DNA of 64,000 bases from Reyranella sp. (GTDB lineage Bacteria; Pseudomonadota; Alphaproteobacteria; Reyranellales; Reyranellaceae). Where the stretch lies: NCBI GenBank assembly GCA_019750135.1, contig JAIEOV010000010.1, positions 248,001 to 312,000 on the forward strand, written 5' to 3'. The notes beneath the pieces were generated by a model, which did no database searches, was not told where the DNA came from, and was given only the letters and a program-made list of their open reading frames with translations. Shown piece by piece: positions 52,137-60,775 of this stretch (within the stretch, counting starts at the first letter, position 1; each line of letters opens with the position of its first letter). The position numbers were made by a program, and so were the translations under genes.

Positions 52137-53116
52137 TCGGCCTTGATCCCCGCTTCCTTGACGATGGGCCACCACTTCTCGATCTCGGCCTTCTGCCAGG
52201 CGCCGAGCGCCTGCGGCGTCAGCTGGTCGGCGGGCGGGATGTCCTGACCGAGGGCGGCGAGCTTTTCCTTCGTGACCGGCTCGCCGAGCGACTTCACGAC
52301 GGCGGCGTTGAGCCTGGTGACGATGTCGGCCGGCGTGCCCTTGGGCGCCCACAGGCCGTGCCACACCGAGACGAGCAGATCGGGCAGGCCCGCCTCGGCA
52401 ACGGTCGGCACCTGCGGCGCCGACGGCAGGCGCTCCTTGGCCGTCACGGCGAACCCCTTGATCGCGCCGGCATTGAGCTGCGGCAGCACGTTGGAGGCCT
52501 GGTCGATCATGATGTCGATCTGGCCGGCCAGCAGGTCGCGCAACGCCGGCGCGGTCCCGCGATAGGGCACGAACTGGAAGGCCGTGCCGGTCATCCTCTG
52601 GAAGAAGATACCGGAGATGTGCCCGGGGGTGCCGATGCCGCCCGTACCGGCGGTGGCCTTGTCGGGATTGGCCTTCAGCCAGGCGACCAACTCGTTGAGG
52701 TTGTTCGCGGGCAAGTCCTTGCGACTCACGATCAGCAGCGGGCCGGTGACGATCAGGCCGACCGGCGCGAAGTCGGCCAGAAGGTCGTACGGCAGCGCGT
52801 AAGTCGCACCGTTCAGCACGTAGTGGCTCCACTGGCCGATGCCCAGCGTGTAGCCGTCGGGAGTCGAGCGCGCGACCTTGCCGACGCCGATCGAGCCGGC
52901 CGCACCCGCAATATTGTCGACCAGCACAGTGCCGCCGAGATTGGCGGTCATGCGTTCGGCCATCACGCGGGCGATGGCGTCGGTCGGACCGCCGGCCGAG
53001 GCCGGAACGATCATGGTGACGGGACGCGAGGGGTAGGGTTGTGCACTGGCCGGAAATGCCGCGAACAATGCGGCGACGCTCGCGGCCTTCAAGAGCCATC
53101 GACGCGGCGGGTTCAT
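52133..53116 (-). CDS. Bug-family tripartite tricarboxylate transporter binding protein
   Basis: 327 residues. Signal peptide (MNPPRRWLLKAASVAALFAA, cleavage near ASAQ), then YPSRPVTMIVPASAGGPTDAIARV, VDNIAGAAGSIGVGKVA and the ligand loop AGTGGIGTPGH. Bug proteins capture carboxylates and often lack a nearby TctAB permease, as here. ATG 53116 has GGAGGA upstream; an upstream start at 53143 is less likely. The LLM oxidoreductase follows with a 4-base overlap. Confidence 0.88.
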   Translation of the reverse strand: MNPPRRWLLKAASVAALFAAFPASAQPYPSRPVTMIVPASAGGPTDAIARVMAERMTANLGGTVLVDNIAGAAGSIGVGKVARSTPDGYTLGIGQWSHYVLNGATYALPYDLLADFAPVGLIVTGPLLIVSRKDLPANNLNELVAWLKANPDKATAGTGGIGTPGHISGIFFQRMTGTAFQFVPYRGTAPALRDLLAGQIDIMIDQASNVLPQLNAGAIKGFAVTAKERLPSAPQVPTVAEAGLPDLLVSVWHGLWAPKGTPADIVTRLNAAVVKSLGEPVTKEKLAALGQDIPPADQLTPQALGAWQKAEIEKWWPIVKEAGIKAE

Positions 53117-53191
53117 TGTTTCCTCCGGCGCGGAGTAGAGCATGTTGGCGGGAAAGGTAAAACCGTCGTCCCGACCGGAGGGACGACGGGG

Positions 53192-54148
53192 TTAACGCCT
53201 CGCCCGCCGCTCTCTCAGCCGCGTCAGCTGCTGGTCGGCGATGACGCCGATCAGGATGACCCCGCCCATCACCGCGAAGTTTAGCGAGCTCGGGATGCCG
53301 AGCAGGTTCACCAAGTTCTGCAGGATCTGCAGCAGGATGGCGCCCAGCACGATGCCGAGGATCGAGCCCTCGCCGCCGCGCAGCGAGCAGCCGCCCAGCA
53401 CGGCGGCGGCGATGCCGTAGAGCTCGTAGAAATTGCCGTGGCTCGCCGGCGAGATCGAGCGCGTGTACATCGCCAGGTAGATCGACGACAGGCCGGCGAG
53501 GCCGCCGCTGATGATGTAGGCTGCGGCCACGACGCGCTCGGTGCGGATGCCGGAATAGCGCGCCGCCTCCTCGTTCTTGCCGACGGCGAACAGGTAGCGG
53601 CCGAACACCGAGCGGTGCAGCACCAGCGCCATCACCGCGGCCACCGCCAGGAACATGATGAAGGAATGCGGCACGCCCAAGGTCCGCCCGGCGGCGAGCC
53701 ATTCCAGCGTCGGGAAGGACTGGCCGTACTCGAAGCCCGCGGTGCCGTCGTTGGTGTAGTAGCGGGCGACGCCGCGATAGATCAGCAGGCCACACAAGGT
53801 GACGATGAAGGGCTGCAGGTGCAGCCGGGTGATGAGGAAGCCGTGGATCGCGCCCAGCACGACGCCGCCCAGCACGACCACGATGGTGGCCAGCCACCAG
53901 CTCACCTGCCAGCCGACCAGCAGGTCGATATAGACGACGCCCAGCAGGGCGAACACCGAACCGACCGAGAGGTCGATGCCGCCGGTGATGATGACGATGC
54001 CGGCGCCCAGCGAGAACAGGCCGAACAGGCCGATGAGGTTCGCGGTGTTGCCGAGATTGACCGGCGACAGGAAGCGCGGGTTCAGGATGGAGACGACGAG
54101 GCCGACCACGAGGATCAGCACCAGCAAACCGAGGTCCTTCTTCAGCAT
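53192..54148 (-). CDS. Sugar-type ABC transporter permease (RbsC family)
   Basis: 318 residues with eight or more membrane helices. Family motifs are GIVIITGGIDLSVGSVFALLG, LIYRGVARYYTNDG, and the ATPase-contacting loop GRYLFAVGKNEEAARYSGI. Its ATG shares a base with the ATPase gene's TGA. It is third in an operon with the binding protein and ATPase. The substrate is probably a sugar or polyol, but not defined. Confidence 0.9.
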   Translation of the reverse strand: MLKKDLGLLVLILVVGLVVSILNPRFLSPVNLGNTANLIGLFGLFSLGAGIVIITGGIDLSVGSVFALLGVVYIDLLVGWQVSWWLATIVVVLGGVVLGAIHGFLITRLHLQPFIVTLCGLLIYRGVARYYTNDGTAGFEYGQSFPTLEWLAAGRTLGVPHSFIMFLAVAAVMALVLHRSVFGRYLFAVGKNEEAARYSGIRTERVVAAAYIISGGLAGLSSIYLAMYTRSISPASHGNFYELYGIAAAVLGGCSLRGGEGSILGIVLGAILLQILQNLVNLLGIPSSLNFAVMGGVILIGVIADQQLTRLRERRARR

Positions 54149-55671
54149 CAGACAGCCTTCGCTTCCTGCAGGTCGCGCCGTCCCACGGCCAGCCGCATCA
54201 CGTTCTCCTCGCTGAACTCGGCGCGCTCCAGGAAGCCCGCGATCCGGCCCTCGCGCATGACCAGGATGCGGTCGCTGACGCCCACCACCTCTTCCATGTC
54301 GCTCGAGATCATGAGCACGGCGACGCCGGCGTCGGCCAGGCCGCGCATCAGCTTGTAGATCTCCGACTTCGAGCCGACGTCGATGCCGCGCGTCGGCTCG
54401 TCGAAGATCACGACCCTGGGCGTCATCGACAGCCACTTGGCCAGGACGACCTTCTGCTGGTTGCCGCCCGACAGGGTGCCGACCAGGGTGTCGATCGAGG
54501 CCGTCCTGATGTCGAGCGCGGTGCGACGCTCGTCGGCGTTGCGGCGTTCGGCGCCGCTGCGGACGATCAGGCCCGAGGCGAAGGCCCTGAGGTTGGCCAG
54601 CGAGACGTTCTCCTTCACCGAGAAATCGAGCACCAGACCCGACCGCTTGCGGTCCTCGGGCACCAGGAAGATGCCGTGATCGATGGCGTCGCGCGGTGTT
54701 CTTACGGCAATCCGATGGCCATCCAGGGAAAGCGCCCCGCTCAGCGGCCGGTCGATGCCGAACAGGACACGGGCCAGCTCGGTGCGGCCGGCGCCCACTA
54801 ATCCTGCCATGCCCAGAATCTCGCCGGCGCGCAGGGCGAGGTCGATGGCGTGCTCGGGGTGCGCCGGCGTTTTGAGGCCCGCGATCTCGAGGATCGGCGC
54901 GCCCGGCGCGCGCTCGGCCGGCACGTGCAGGGATTTCAGGTCGCGGCCGATCATCATGCGGATCATGGCGTCGTGGTCGATCTCGCCCTTCGCCAGCGCG
55001 CCGACGACGGCGCCGTCGCGCAGCACCACGACGCGGTCGGCGCATTGCTCGACCTCGACCAGGCGGTGGGAGATGAAGATCACGGCGACGCCGCCCGCCT
55101 TGAGCTCGGCGATCACCTTGAGGAGGCGCGCGGTCTCGGAAGCCGTGAGGCTCGAGGTCGGCTCGTCCATGATCACGACGCGCGCCTCGAGCGACAGCGC
55201 CTTGGCGATCTCGACGAGCTGGCGCTGGGCGAGCGACAGGTTGGCGACCGGCGTGTGGGCCTCGAAATCGACGCCGAGCCGCTGCAGCAAGGGCGTCACC
55301 CGCGCCTCGAGGGCGGCCCGGTCGATCAGCCGGAGCGGTCCGGCGAAGACCGGCTCGCGGCCGATCATCACGTTGGCCGCGACGTCGAGATTGTCGAACA
55401 GGTTGAGCTCCTGGTGCACGAAGGCGATGCCGGCCGCCATGGAGCCGGCGACGGTGAGGGCCCGGTGCTCGACGCCGTCGATGCGGATGGTGCCTTCGGT
55501 GGGCTCGACGACCCCGCCCAGGATCTTCATCAGCGTCGACTTGCCGGCGCCGTTCTCGCCGATCAGCGCCACGACCTCGCCGCTCGCGATGCTAAGGCTC
55601 ACGCGATCGAGCGCCTTCACGCCGGGATAGGTCTTGCTGACCGAGACGAGTTCGAGGAGCGGTGCGGTCAT
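54148..55671 (-). CDS. Sugar-type ABC transporter ATP-binding protein (RbsA/MglA family)
   Basis: 507 residues with two ABC domains. Domain 1 has Walker A GENGAGKST (residues 38-46), signature LSLAQRQLVEIAKAL and Walker B VVIMDEPTS. Domain 2 has the degenerate Walker A normal for this family (GLVGAGRTEL) but intact LSGGNQQKVVLAKWL and VVIFDEPTRGID. The likely Shine-Dalgarno GGAAG lies inside the stem of the hairpin directly upstream, which may lower its translation relative to the binding protein. Confidence 0.92.
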   Translation of the reverse strand: MTAPLLELVSVSKTYPGVKALDRVSLSIASGEVVALIGENGAGKSTLMKILGGVVEPTEGTIRIDGVEHRALTVAGSMAAGIAFVHQELNLFDNLDVAANVMIGREPVFAGPLRLIDRAALEARVTPLLQRLGVDFEAHTPVANLSLAQRQLVEIAKALSLEARVVIMDEPTSSLTASETARLLKVIAELKAGGVAVIFISHRLVEVEQCADRVVVLRDGAVVGALAKGEIDHDAMIRMMIGRDLKSLHVPAERAPGAPILEIAGLKTPAHPEHAIDLALRAGEILGMAGLVGAGRTELARVLFGIDRPLSGALSLDGHRIAVRTPRDAIDHGIFLVPEDRKRSGLVLDFSVKENVSLANLRAFASGLIVRSGAERRNADERRTALDIRTASIDTLVGTLSGGNQQKVVLAKWLSMTPRVVIFDEPTRGIDVGSKSEIYKLMRGLADAGVAVLMISSDMEEVVGVSDRILVMREGRIAGFLERAEFSEENVMRLAVGRRDLQEAKAV

Positions 55672-55763
55672 GTCTTCCGGATCGCGCGCTGGGTCGCGTC
55701 TGACGCGACCTTCCCTGCGCGCTCAAGCTCATGAGCGCGCTGGAAGCGCGCGGTCCGGAAGAC
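55672..55763 (-). promoter_or_regulatory. Composite hairpin between binding-protein and ATPase genes
   Basis: Outer arms 55672-55690 and 55745-55763 pair over 19 bases with one G-U-type mismatch. Inside are two further stems: GTCGCGTC-T-GACGCGAC (55693-55709) and GCGCGCTC/GAGCGCGC (55717-55740). The ATPase gene's Shine-Dalgarno and the base before its ATG lie in the outer stem. Likely effects are protecting the upstream binding-protein mRNA and limiting downstream translation, as known for intercistronic REPs. Confidence 0.65.
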
Positions 55764-55775
55764 GATGACGAGAAC

Positions 55776-56729
55776 CTACTTCTTCCCCTGCCGCTCCTTC
55801 AGCGTCGTCCAGAAGGCATCGACGTTGCCTTTGTCGATGATCTGCGTCGGCACGATGATCAGCTTGTTGGCCGGGACGACGGACTTGTCGCCTTCCAGAT
55901 ACTTGGCCATGAGCTTCATGCCCTGGTAGCCCCATTCATAGGGCTGCTGCACGACGGTGCCGACGATGGTGCCGTCCTTCACGCCGCCCAGCGTGATCGG
56001 ATCTTCGTCGAAGCCGATGATCGTCACCTTGCCGATCTTGCCGGCATCCTTCAGCGCCTCGTAGATGCGCGGTGTGTTGTAGGAATAGAAGCCGACCATG
56101 CAGTTGATCTCGGGACGCGCGGTGATCGTGTCCTCGACGTTGCGCTTGGCGCGGGTCTGGTCGATGTCGTCGGCGCGCACGTCGACCAGCTCGATCTTCG
56201 AGCCCTTGATCGCTTCCTTCACGCCCTCGATGCGCTCGCGCGCATTGTCGGCGCCGGGCAGGCCGACGAAGCCCATGCACTTGCCGCCGTTGGGCAGGGC
56301 CTTCAGCATCAGCTGGCCGGCCTGCTTGCCGGCGTCGGTGTTGGACGAACCGATATAGGCCACGCGCTTGCTGTTGGGCGCGTCGCTGTCGGTGGTGAAG
56401 AGCGCGACCTGGCCGCCGACGCGGTTCAGCGCATCGCCCATGGTCTTGGGATCGACGGCGCTCACCATGATCCCGGCGACGCCGGCGGCGACGAGGTCGT
56501 CCATGATGCGCGTCTGGATCGCCGCCGAGGCCTGCTCGGGATACTTGAAGGTCAGCGTGTAGTTCGGCAGCTCGGTCTGCGCCTTCTTCACGCCGGCCTC
56601 GGCCGCCTTCCAGAAATCGGAAGCGCCGTTGACCACGAAGGCCAGGGTCTTCTTGTTCTGCGATTGAGTGGTGCCGGCAAGACCGACCAGAGCGGCGGTG
56701 ACGGCAGCGGTAGCCAACAGCTTGTTCAC
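55776..56729 (-). CDS. Sugar-type ABC transporter substrate-binding protein
   Basis: 317 residues from GTG 56729, with GGGAGGA six bases upstream. Signal peptide VNKLLATAAVTAALVGLAGT is followed by a periplasmic-binding type I fold (LAFVVNGASDFWKAAEAGVKKA, GIMVSAVDPKTM, RVAYIGSSNTDAGKQAG, VTIIGFDEDPITLGGVKDG). It leads the operon with the ATPase and permease. The ligand is unknown; the fold is typical of ribose or xylose-type binding proteins. Confidence 0.88.
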   Translation of the reverse strand: MNKLLATAAVTAALVGLAGTTQSQNKKTLAFVVNGASDFWKAAEAGVKKAQTELPNYTLTFKYPEQASAAIQTRIMDDLVAAGVAGIMVSAVDPKTMGDALNRVGGQVALFTTDSDAPNSKRVAYIGSSNTDAGKQAGQLMLKALPNGGKCMGFVGLPGADNARERIEGVKEAIKGSKIELVDVRADDIDQTRAKRNVEDTITARPEINCMVGFYSYNTPRIYEALKDAGKIGKVTIIGFDEDPITLGGVKDGTIVGTVVQQPYEWGYQGMKLMAKYLEGDKSVVPANKLIIVPTQIIDKGNVDAFWTTLKERQGKK

Positions 56730-56832
56730 GATCGTCCTCCCTCTCTCCATCTCAGTGAGCCGAGCTTTTCGGAGGCCGCCGAGACCGTCAATCCGCCGGC
56801 AGAGGAGGATAGATATGCAGACGACGACTTCA

Positions 56833-57186
56833 CTACAGCTGATAGTACAGCCCGCCACCGAGGCCGATCGCCATCAGGCCGAGGCCGAAGAACTTGAAGA
56901 AACGGGCTGATTGGCTGGCGAGCGACTGTTCATGGCGGACCGATTGACGTTGCTCCGCCGTGAGGTCCTGCTGTGCTCTGAGTTGCGCGCCGAGGAAGCT
57001 GGTCGCGAGACTGCTGGCGACCGGCCGATCACCGTCGAGCTCGAGCTGGGCGCTGACATAGCAGATGACGAGGCCGATGAAGGCGACGCCGAAGAAGCTC
57101 AGGTACGCGACGATGAAAAAGGCAACGACCGACGCCAGCAGCCAGGCCGAAAGAGCGATCGCCATGAGGATCGATCGGGCGGACAT
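56833..57186 (-). CDS. Small two-helix membrane protein
   Basis: 117 residues. Membrane helices lie near residues 7-45 (probably two closely packed, IALSAWLLASVVAFFIVAYL then FFGVAFIGLVICYV) and at 97-115 (FFGLGLMAIGLGGGLYYQL), with a Gln-rich amphipathic middle (AQLRAQQDLTAEQRQSVRHEQ). I do not recognise a family. It is isolated between the ABC operon and the aminotransferase gene. Confidence 0.5.
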   Translation of the reverse strand: MSARSILMAIALSAWLLASVVAFFIVAYLSFFGVAFIGLVICYVSAQLELDGDRPVASSLATSFLGAQLRAQQDLTAEQRQSVRHEQSLASQSARFFKFFGLGLMAIGLGGGLYYQL

Positions 57187-57210
57187 GCCCGATCGTATCC
57201 GGGATGCCGG

Positions 57211-58533
57211 CTAGGCCAAAGCGTCGTCCAGCGCGCTGCCCAGGCGATCGACGATCTCGCCGATCTGCTCTTCAGTCACGATGAAGGGCGGCGCCAGCAG
57301 GACATGGTCGCCCCTGGTGCCGTCGATCGTGCCGCCCATGGGATAGACCATGAGGCCGCGCGCCATGGCGGCCTTCTTGACCTTGGCATGGAGCTTCCGG
57401 GCCGGGTCGAACGGCGTCTTGGTTGAGCGCTCCTCGACCAGCTCGATCGCCTGGAACAGGCCGCGACCGCGGATGTCGCCGACATGCGGATGGTTGCCGA
57501 AGCGCTCACCGAGCCGCCGGCGCAGCAGCGCGCCCTGGGTCTTCACGTTGGCTAAAAGGTTGTCGCGCCGGATCGTCTCCTGCACGGCGAGGCCCGCCGC
57601 GCAGGCCATGGGATGGCCCATGTAGGTGTGGCCGTGCTGGAAGAAGCCGCTGCCGTTCGCAAACGAGTCGTAGATGTGACGGCCGAGCAGCACGGCGCCA
57701 ATCGGCTCGTAGCCGCCGCCCAAACCTTTGGCGATGGTCATGAGATCGGGGGCGATGCCTTCCTGTTCGCAGGCATGCAACGTGCCGGTGCGGCCCATGC
57801 CGCACATCACCTCGTCCAGGATCAGCAGCACGCCGTGGCGGTTGCAGATCTCGCGGATGCGTTTGAAGTAGCCCGCGGCCGGCGGGACGGCGCCGGCGGT
57901 GGCGCCGACCACGGTCTCGGCGACGAAGGCCATGACGCTGCCTTCGCCCAGTTCGAGGATCTTGGCTTCGAGGGCGTCGGCGGCGCGGCGGCCGTAGTCT
58001 TCTTCGCTCTCGCCTGGTTCCCGGAAGCGGTAGGCGAAGCAGGGGGCAATGTGATGTGTCTCGATCAAGAGCGGCGAGAACGGCGCGCGGCGCCATTCGT
58101 TGCCGCCGGCCGCGAGCGCGCCGAGCGTATTGCCGTGATAGCTCTGGCGGCGGGCGATGACGTGGCGGCGCCTGGTCTCGCCGCGTTCGATGAAGTACTG
58201 GCGCGCCATCTTCAGCGCGGCTTCGATCGCTTCCGAGCCGCCGCTCACCAGGTAGGCGTGGCTGATGCCTTGGGGGGCGTCGGCGATCAGCCGGTCGCCG
58301 AGCTTTTCGGCGACCTCGGTGGTGAAGAAACCGGTGTGGGCGTAGGCGAGCTTGTCCAGCTGCTCGTGCAGGGCGGCGGTCACGGCGGGATGGCCGTGGC
58401 CCAGGCAGGACACGGCGGCGCCGCCCGAGGCATCGATGTAGCGCTTGCCCGTGGTGTCGACGATCTCGATGCCGCTGCCGCCGGCGGCGACAGGGAGGGT
58501 GCCGGCGATCTGGCGATGGAGGATGTGAGTCAT
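57211..58533 (-). CDS. Class III aminotransferase (aspartate aminotransferase family)
   Basis: 440 residues, PLP-dependent. Characteristic segments: DASGGAAVSCLGHGHPAVTAAL, YLVSGGSEAIEAALKMARQY, the PLP-Asp in GVLLILDEVMCGMGRTG and the Schiff-base Lys in LMTIAKGLGGGYEPIGAVLL. Likely substrates are omega-amino acids or diamines. The gene lies behind an RpiR regulator and an amino-acid-binding protein on the same strand, suggesting a small amine-use locus. Confidence 0.9.
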   Translation of the reverse strand: MTHILHRQIAGTLPVAAGGSGIEIVDTTGKRYIDASGGAAVSCLGHGHPAVTAALHEQLDKLAYAHTGFFTTEVAEKLGDRLIADAPQGISHAYLVSGGSEAIEAALKMARQYFIERGETRRRHVIARRQSYHGNTLGALAAGGNEWRRAPFSPLLIETHHIAPCFAYRFREPGESEEDYGRRAADALEAKILELGEGSVMAFVAETVVGATAGAVPPAAGYFKRIREICNRHGVLLILDEVMCGMGRTGTLHACEQEGIAPDLMTIAKGLGGGYEPIGAVLLGRHIYDSFANGSGFFQHGHTYMGHPMACAAGLAVQETIRRDNLLANVKTQGALLRRRLGERFGNHPHVGDIRGRGLFQAIELVEERSTKTPFDPARKLHAKVKKAAMARGLMVYPMGGTIDGTRGDHVLLAPPFIVTEEQIGEIVDRLGSALDDALA

Positions 58534-58538
58534 GTCAT

Positions 58539-58622
58539 TGCCGGGAGCGCGGCACTCCAGTGCCGCTCAAGGGTTGTTGGGTGAGAGAGAAGATGCGCCA
58601 CTGGAGTGGCGCGCTCCCGGCA
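58539..58622. repeat. Inverted hairpin pair (REP-like)
   Basis: The left unit contains GCGGCACTCCAGTGCCGC and the right unit GCGCCACTGGAGTGGCGC, each a perfect hairpin. They are arranged in opposite orientation, with TGCCGGGAGCGCG and CGCGCTCCCGGCA at the outer ends. The GGGAGC head is shared with the doublets at 19806 and 41023, though the stem sequence differs. It separates the RpiR and aminotransferase genes and may act as a terminator or mRNA stabiliser. Confidence 0.75.
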
Positions 58623-58632
58623 AAGAACATGA

Positions 58633-59517
58633 TCAGCGTCCGTTCCTTCTCGGCAGGTGCACGCCGAAGGCGGCGAGCTGCGCCTCGGTGTGTTCCAACG
58701 CGGCCAACGCTTTCGCGCCACCGCGGCCGGCGACCAACGCCGCCAGGATCTCGGCCACGGCCAGGAGCGGCGTCATCGTGTGGAAGAAGGACGGGCTGTT
58801 GGTCGCCACCAGGATGGTGTGCGCCGCGATCTGGGCGAGCGGCGAGACCTCGGAATCGGTCAGCGCCACGACGGGCACATCGCGGCCGGCCGCATAGCGC
58901 GCCGCTTCGATGGTAGCGCGGGCATAGGGCTCGACGCTGGCCACCAGCAGCGCATCCGCCTTGCCGGCGTCGCGGATGGCGTCCAACCCGGTGCCGCCGG
59001 CATCGTCCAGCATCACCGTCTTGTCGCCGAGAAGCGACAGCATGTAGTGGAAGTGCCACGCCGCGGCATGGCACGAGCGCAAGCCGAGGCAATAGACGCG
59101 CCGCGCCTGGTGCAGGCAGCTCGCCGCATCGGCCAGGCGATCGAGCGCCGCAGGCTCGGCCAACGCCGCGATCTGGCGCGACAGCAAGGTCGCCATCTCG
59201 GCCGCCAGCGCGCGCTCGCCGCGCAGCGCCTGCGCCTCGACCTGCACACCCGCCTTGCCGGCAAAGCCCAACGTGCCGGCGCGCACCGCACCGGCATAGA
59301 GCTCGCGCACGCTGTCGTAGCCGTCGAGGCCGAGCCGCTTGGCCAGCCTTGTCATGGTGGCGGGCGGCACGCCGGCGCGGCGCGCCTGCTCGCGCATCGA
59401 CAGCAGCGCCACGTCGTCGGGACGGTCGAGCATGTAGCGCGCGGCCGTCTGCAGCTGCGGCGGCAGGAGATCGAACGCCTCGACGATCGAGGCGTTCAGC
59501 GGGCCGCGGCTTTCCAT
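58633..59517 (-). CDS. MurR/RpiR family transcriptional regulator
   Basis: 294 residues. The N-terminal HTH_6 domain (about 1-77: LSMREQARRAGVPPATMTRLAKRLG) and C-terminal SIS sugar/amino-sugar isomerase-like domain (about 125-260: RRVYCLGLRSCHAAAWHFHY, VPVVALTDSEVSPLAQIA) are both intact. It probably controls the following aminotransferase or the preceding amino-acid-binding gene. Confidence 0.9.
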   Translation of the reverse strand: MESRGPLNASIVEAFDLLPPQLQTAARYMLDRPDDVALLSMREQARRAGVPPATMTRLAKRLGLDGYDSVRELYAGAVRAGTLGFAGKAGVQVEAQALRGERALAAEMATLLSRQIAALAEPAALDRLADAASCLHQARRVYCLGLRSCHAAAWHFHYMLSLLGDKTVMLDDAGGTGLDAIRDAGKADALLVASVEPYARATIEAARYAAGRDVPVVALTDSEVSPLAQIAAHTILVATNSPSFFHTMTPLLAVAEILAALVAGRGGAKALAALEHTEAQLAAFGVHLPRRNGR

Positions 59518-59542
59518 CCTCTGCCTTCCGATCCTGGGCAGC

Positions 59543-60571
59543 TCAGCGCAGCGGGATGGGATACATCAGGCCCCCCTTGGTCCAGAGCGCGTTGAGGCCG
59601 CGCGCCAGCTTGAGCGGGCTGCCCATGCCGACATTGCGCTCGTAGCTCTCGCCGTAGTTCCCGACCAGCTTGACGATGTTGTAGGCCCACTTCTCGTCGA
59701 GCTGCAGGGCCTTGCCGTTGCCGGGCTTCACGCCGAGGAAGCGCTGGACCAGCGCGTCGGTCGACTTCAGCTGCTCGTCGACATTGGCGGTGGTGATGCC
59801 GCGCTCTTCGGCCTCCAGCATGGCGAACAGCGTCCAGCGCACGACCGCGTTCCAGACATCGTCGCCGCGGCGCACGAACGGTCCCAGCGGCTCCTTGGAG
59901 ATCAGCTCGGGCAGGATCATGTAGTCGTTCTGGCGGCCACGCGTGGCGAGCGCCGACGCCAGCGCCGAGGAGTCCTGGGTGATGGCGTCGCAGCGGCCGG
60001 CGAAGAAGGCCTCGTACATCACGTCCTGGCTCTCGAACACGACCGGCTTGAAGGTCATGTTGCGGCTGCGGAACCAGCTCGCGACGTTGAACTCGTGGGT
60101 CGTGCCCTGGGCGACGCAGATCGTGGCGCTGTTGAGCTCGGCCAGACCCTTCACGCCGAGCTTCTTGGACACCATGAAGCCCTGGCCGTCATAGAAGTTG
60201 ATGCCGGAATATTGCAAGCCGAGACCGGCGTCGCGTTCCAAGGTGATGGTCGAGTTGCGCACCAGCATGTCGATCTCGCCCGACTGCAGGGCAAGGAAGC
60301 GCTGCTGTGCCGAGAGCGGCACGTACTTGGCCTTGGTCGCGTCGCCGAACACCGCAGCGGCGACGGCGTTGCACATGTCGATGTCGAGGCCCGACCACTT
60401 GCCCTGGCTGTCGGGCAACGAGAAGCCGCCCAGCCCGACATTGACGCCGCAGATGACGTGCCCGCGCTTTTTCACGGTCTCGAGGGCCGACGGTGTCTGG
60501 GCCGACGCGGTGGTGAAAACGAAGGCGCCGAGCATGGCGCCGGCAACGAGGAGACGTTTGACGATGGTCAT
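59543..60571 (-). CDS. Amino-acid ABC transporter substrate-binding protein (AapJ-like)
   Basis: 342 residues. Signal peptide (MTIVKRLLVAGAMLGAFVFT, cleavage near ASAQ), then GHVICGVNVGLGGFSLPDSQGKW, the family-3 binding fold VRNSTITLERDAGLGLQYSG, CVAQGTTHEFNVASWF and the late VGNYGESYERNVG. This is the general L-amino-acid binding type. ATG 60571 follows GGGGGA; no permease or ATPase gene is in the window. It is divergent from the RND operon. Confidence 0.88.
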   Translation of the reverse strand: MTIVKRLLVAGAMLGAFVFTTASAQTPSALETVKKRGHVICGVNVGLGGFSLPDSQGKWSGLDIDMCNAVAAAVFGDATKAKYVPLSAQQRFLALQSGEIDMLVRNSTITLERDAGLGLQYSGINFYDGQGFMVSKKLGVKGLAELNSATICVAQGTTHEFNVASWFRSRNMTFKPVVFESQDVMYEAFFAGRCDAITQDSSALASALATRGRQNDYMILPELISKEPLGPFVRRGDDVWNAVVRWTLFAMLEAEERGITTANVDEQLKSTDALVQRFLGVKPGNGKALQLDEKWAYNIVKLVGNYGESYERNVGMGSPLKLARGLNALWTKGGLMYPIPLR

Positions 60572-60639
60572 GGGCATTCCCCCTGAATGAGCTGGGGCCA
60601 TTGCTACCGCCGGGGCGGCCGATTTGCAACATATGAATC

Positions 60640-60671
60640 TAGTACAACGTACTATGATCCAAATGGATCAT
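60640..60671. promoter_or_regulatory. Two adjacent dyads in the RND/AapJ divergent region
   Basis: TAGTAC-AAC-GTACTA (60640-60654) has 6-base perfect arms. Overlapping its end, ATGATCC-AAAT-GGATCAT (60654-60671) has 7-base perfect arms. Together they sit about 105-135 bases before the efflux adaptor start and 70-100 bases before the divergent binding-protein start. A TetR-type efflux repressor is a natural candidate, but none is encoded in the window. Confidence 0.6.
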
Positions 60672-60775
60672 TCGGCCACTATGTTTCCTATGGTTACTCC
60701 TGACGGAATTGAAACCGGCTGCTGCTACAACCACATGTGCCGCGCCGCAAAAAACGTTCGCGGGGGAGTGTCCGT

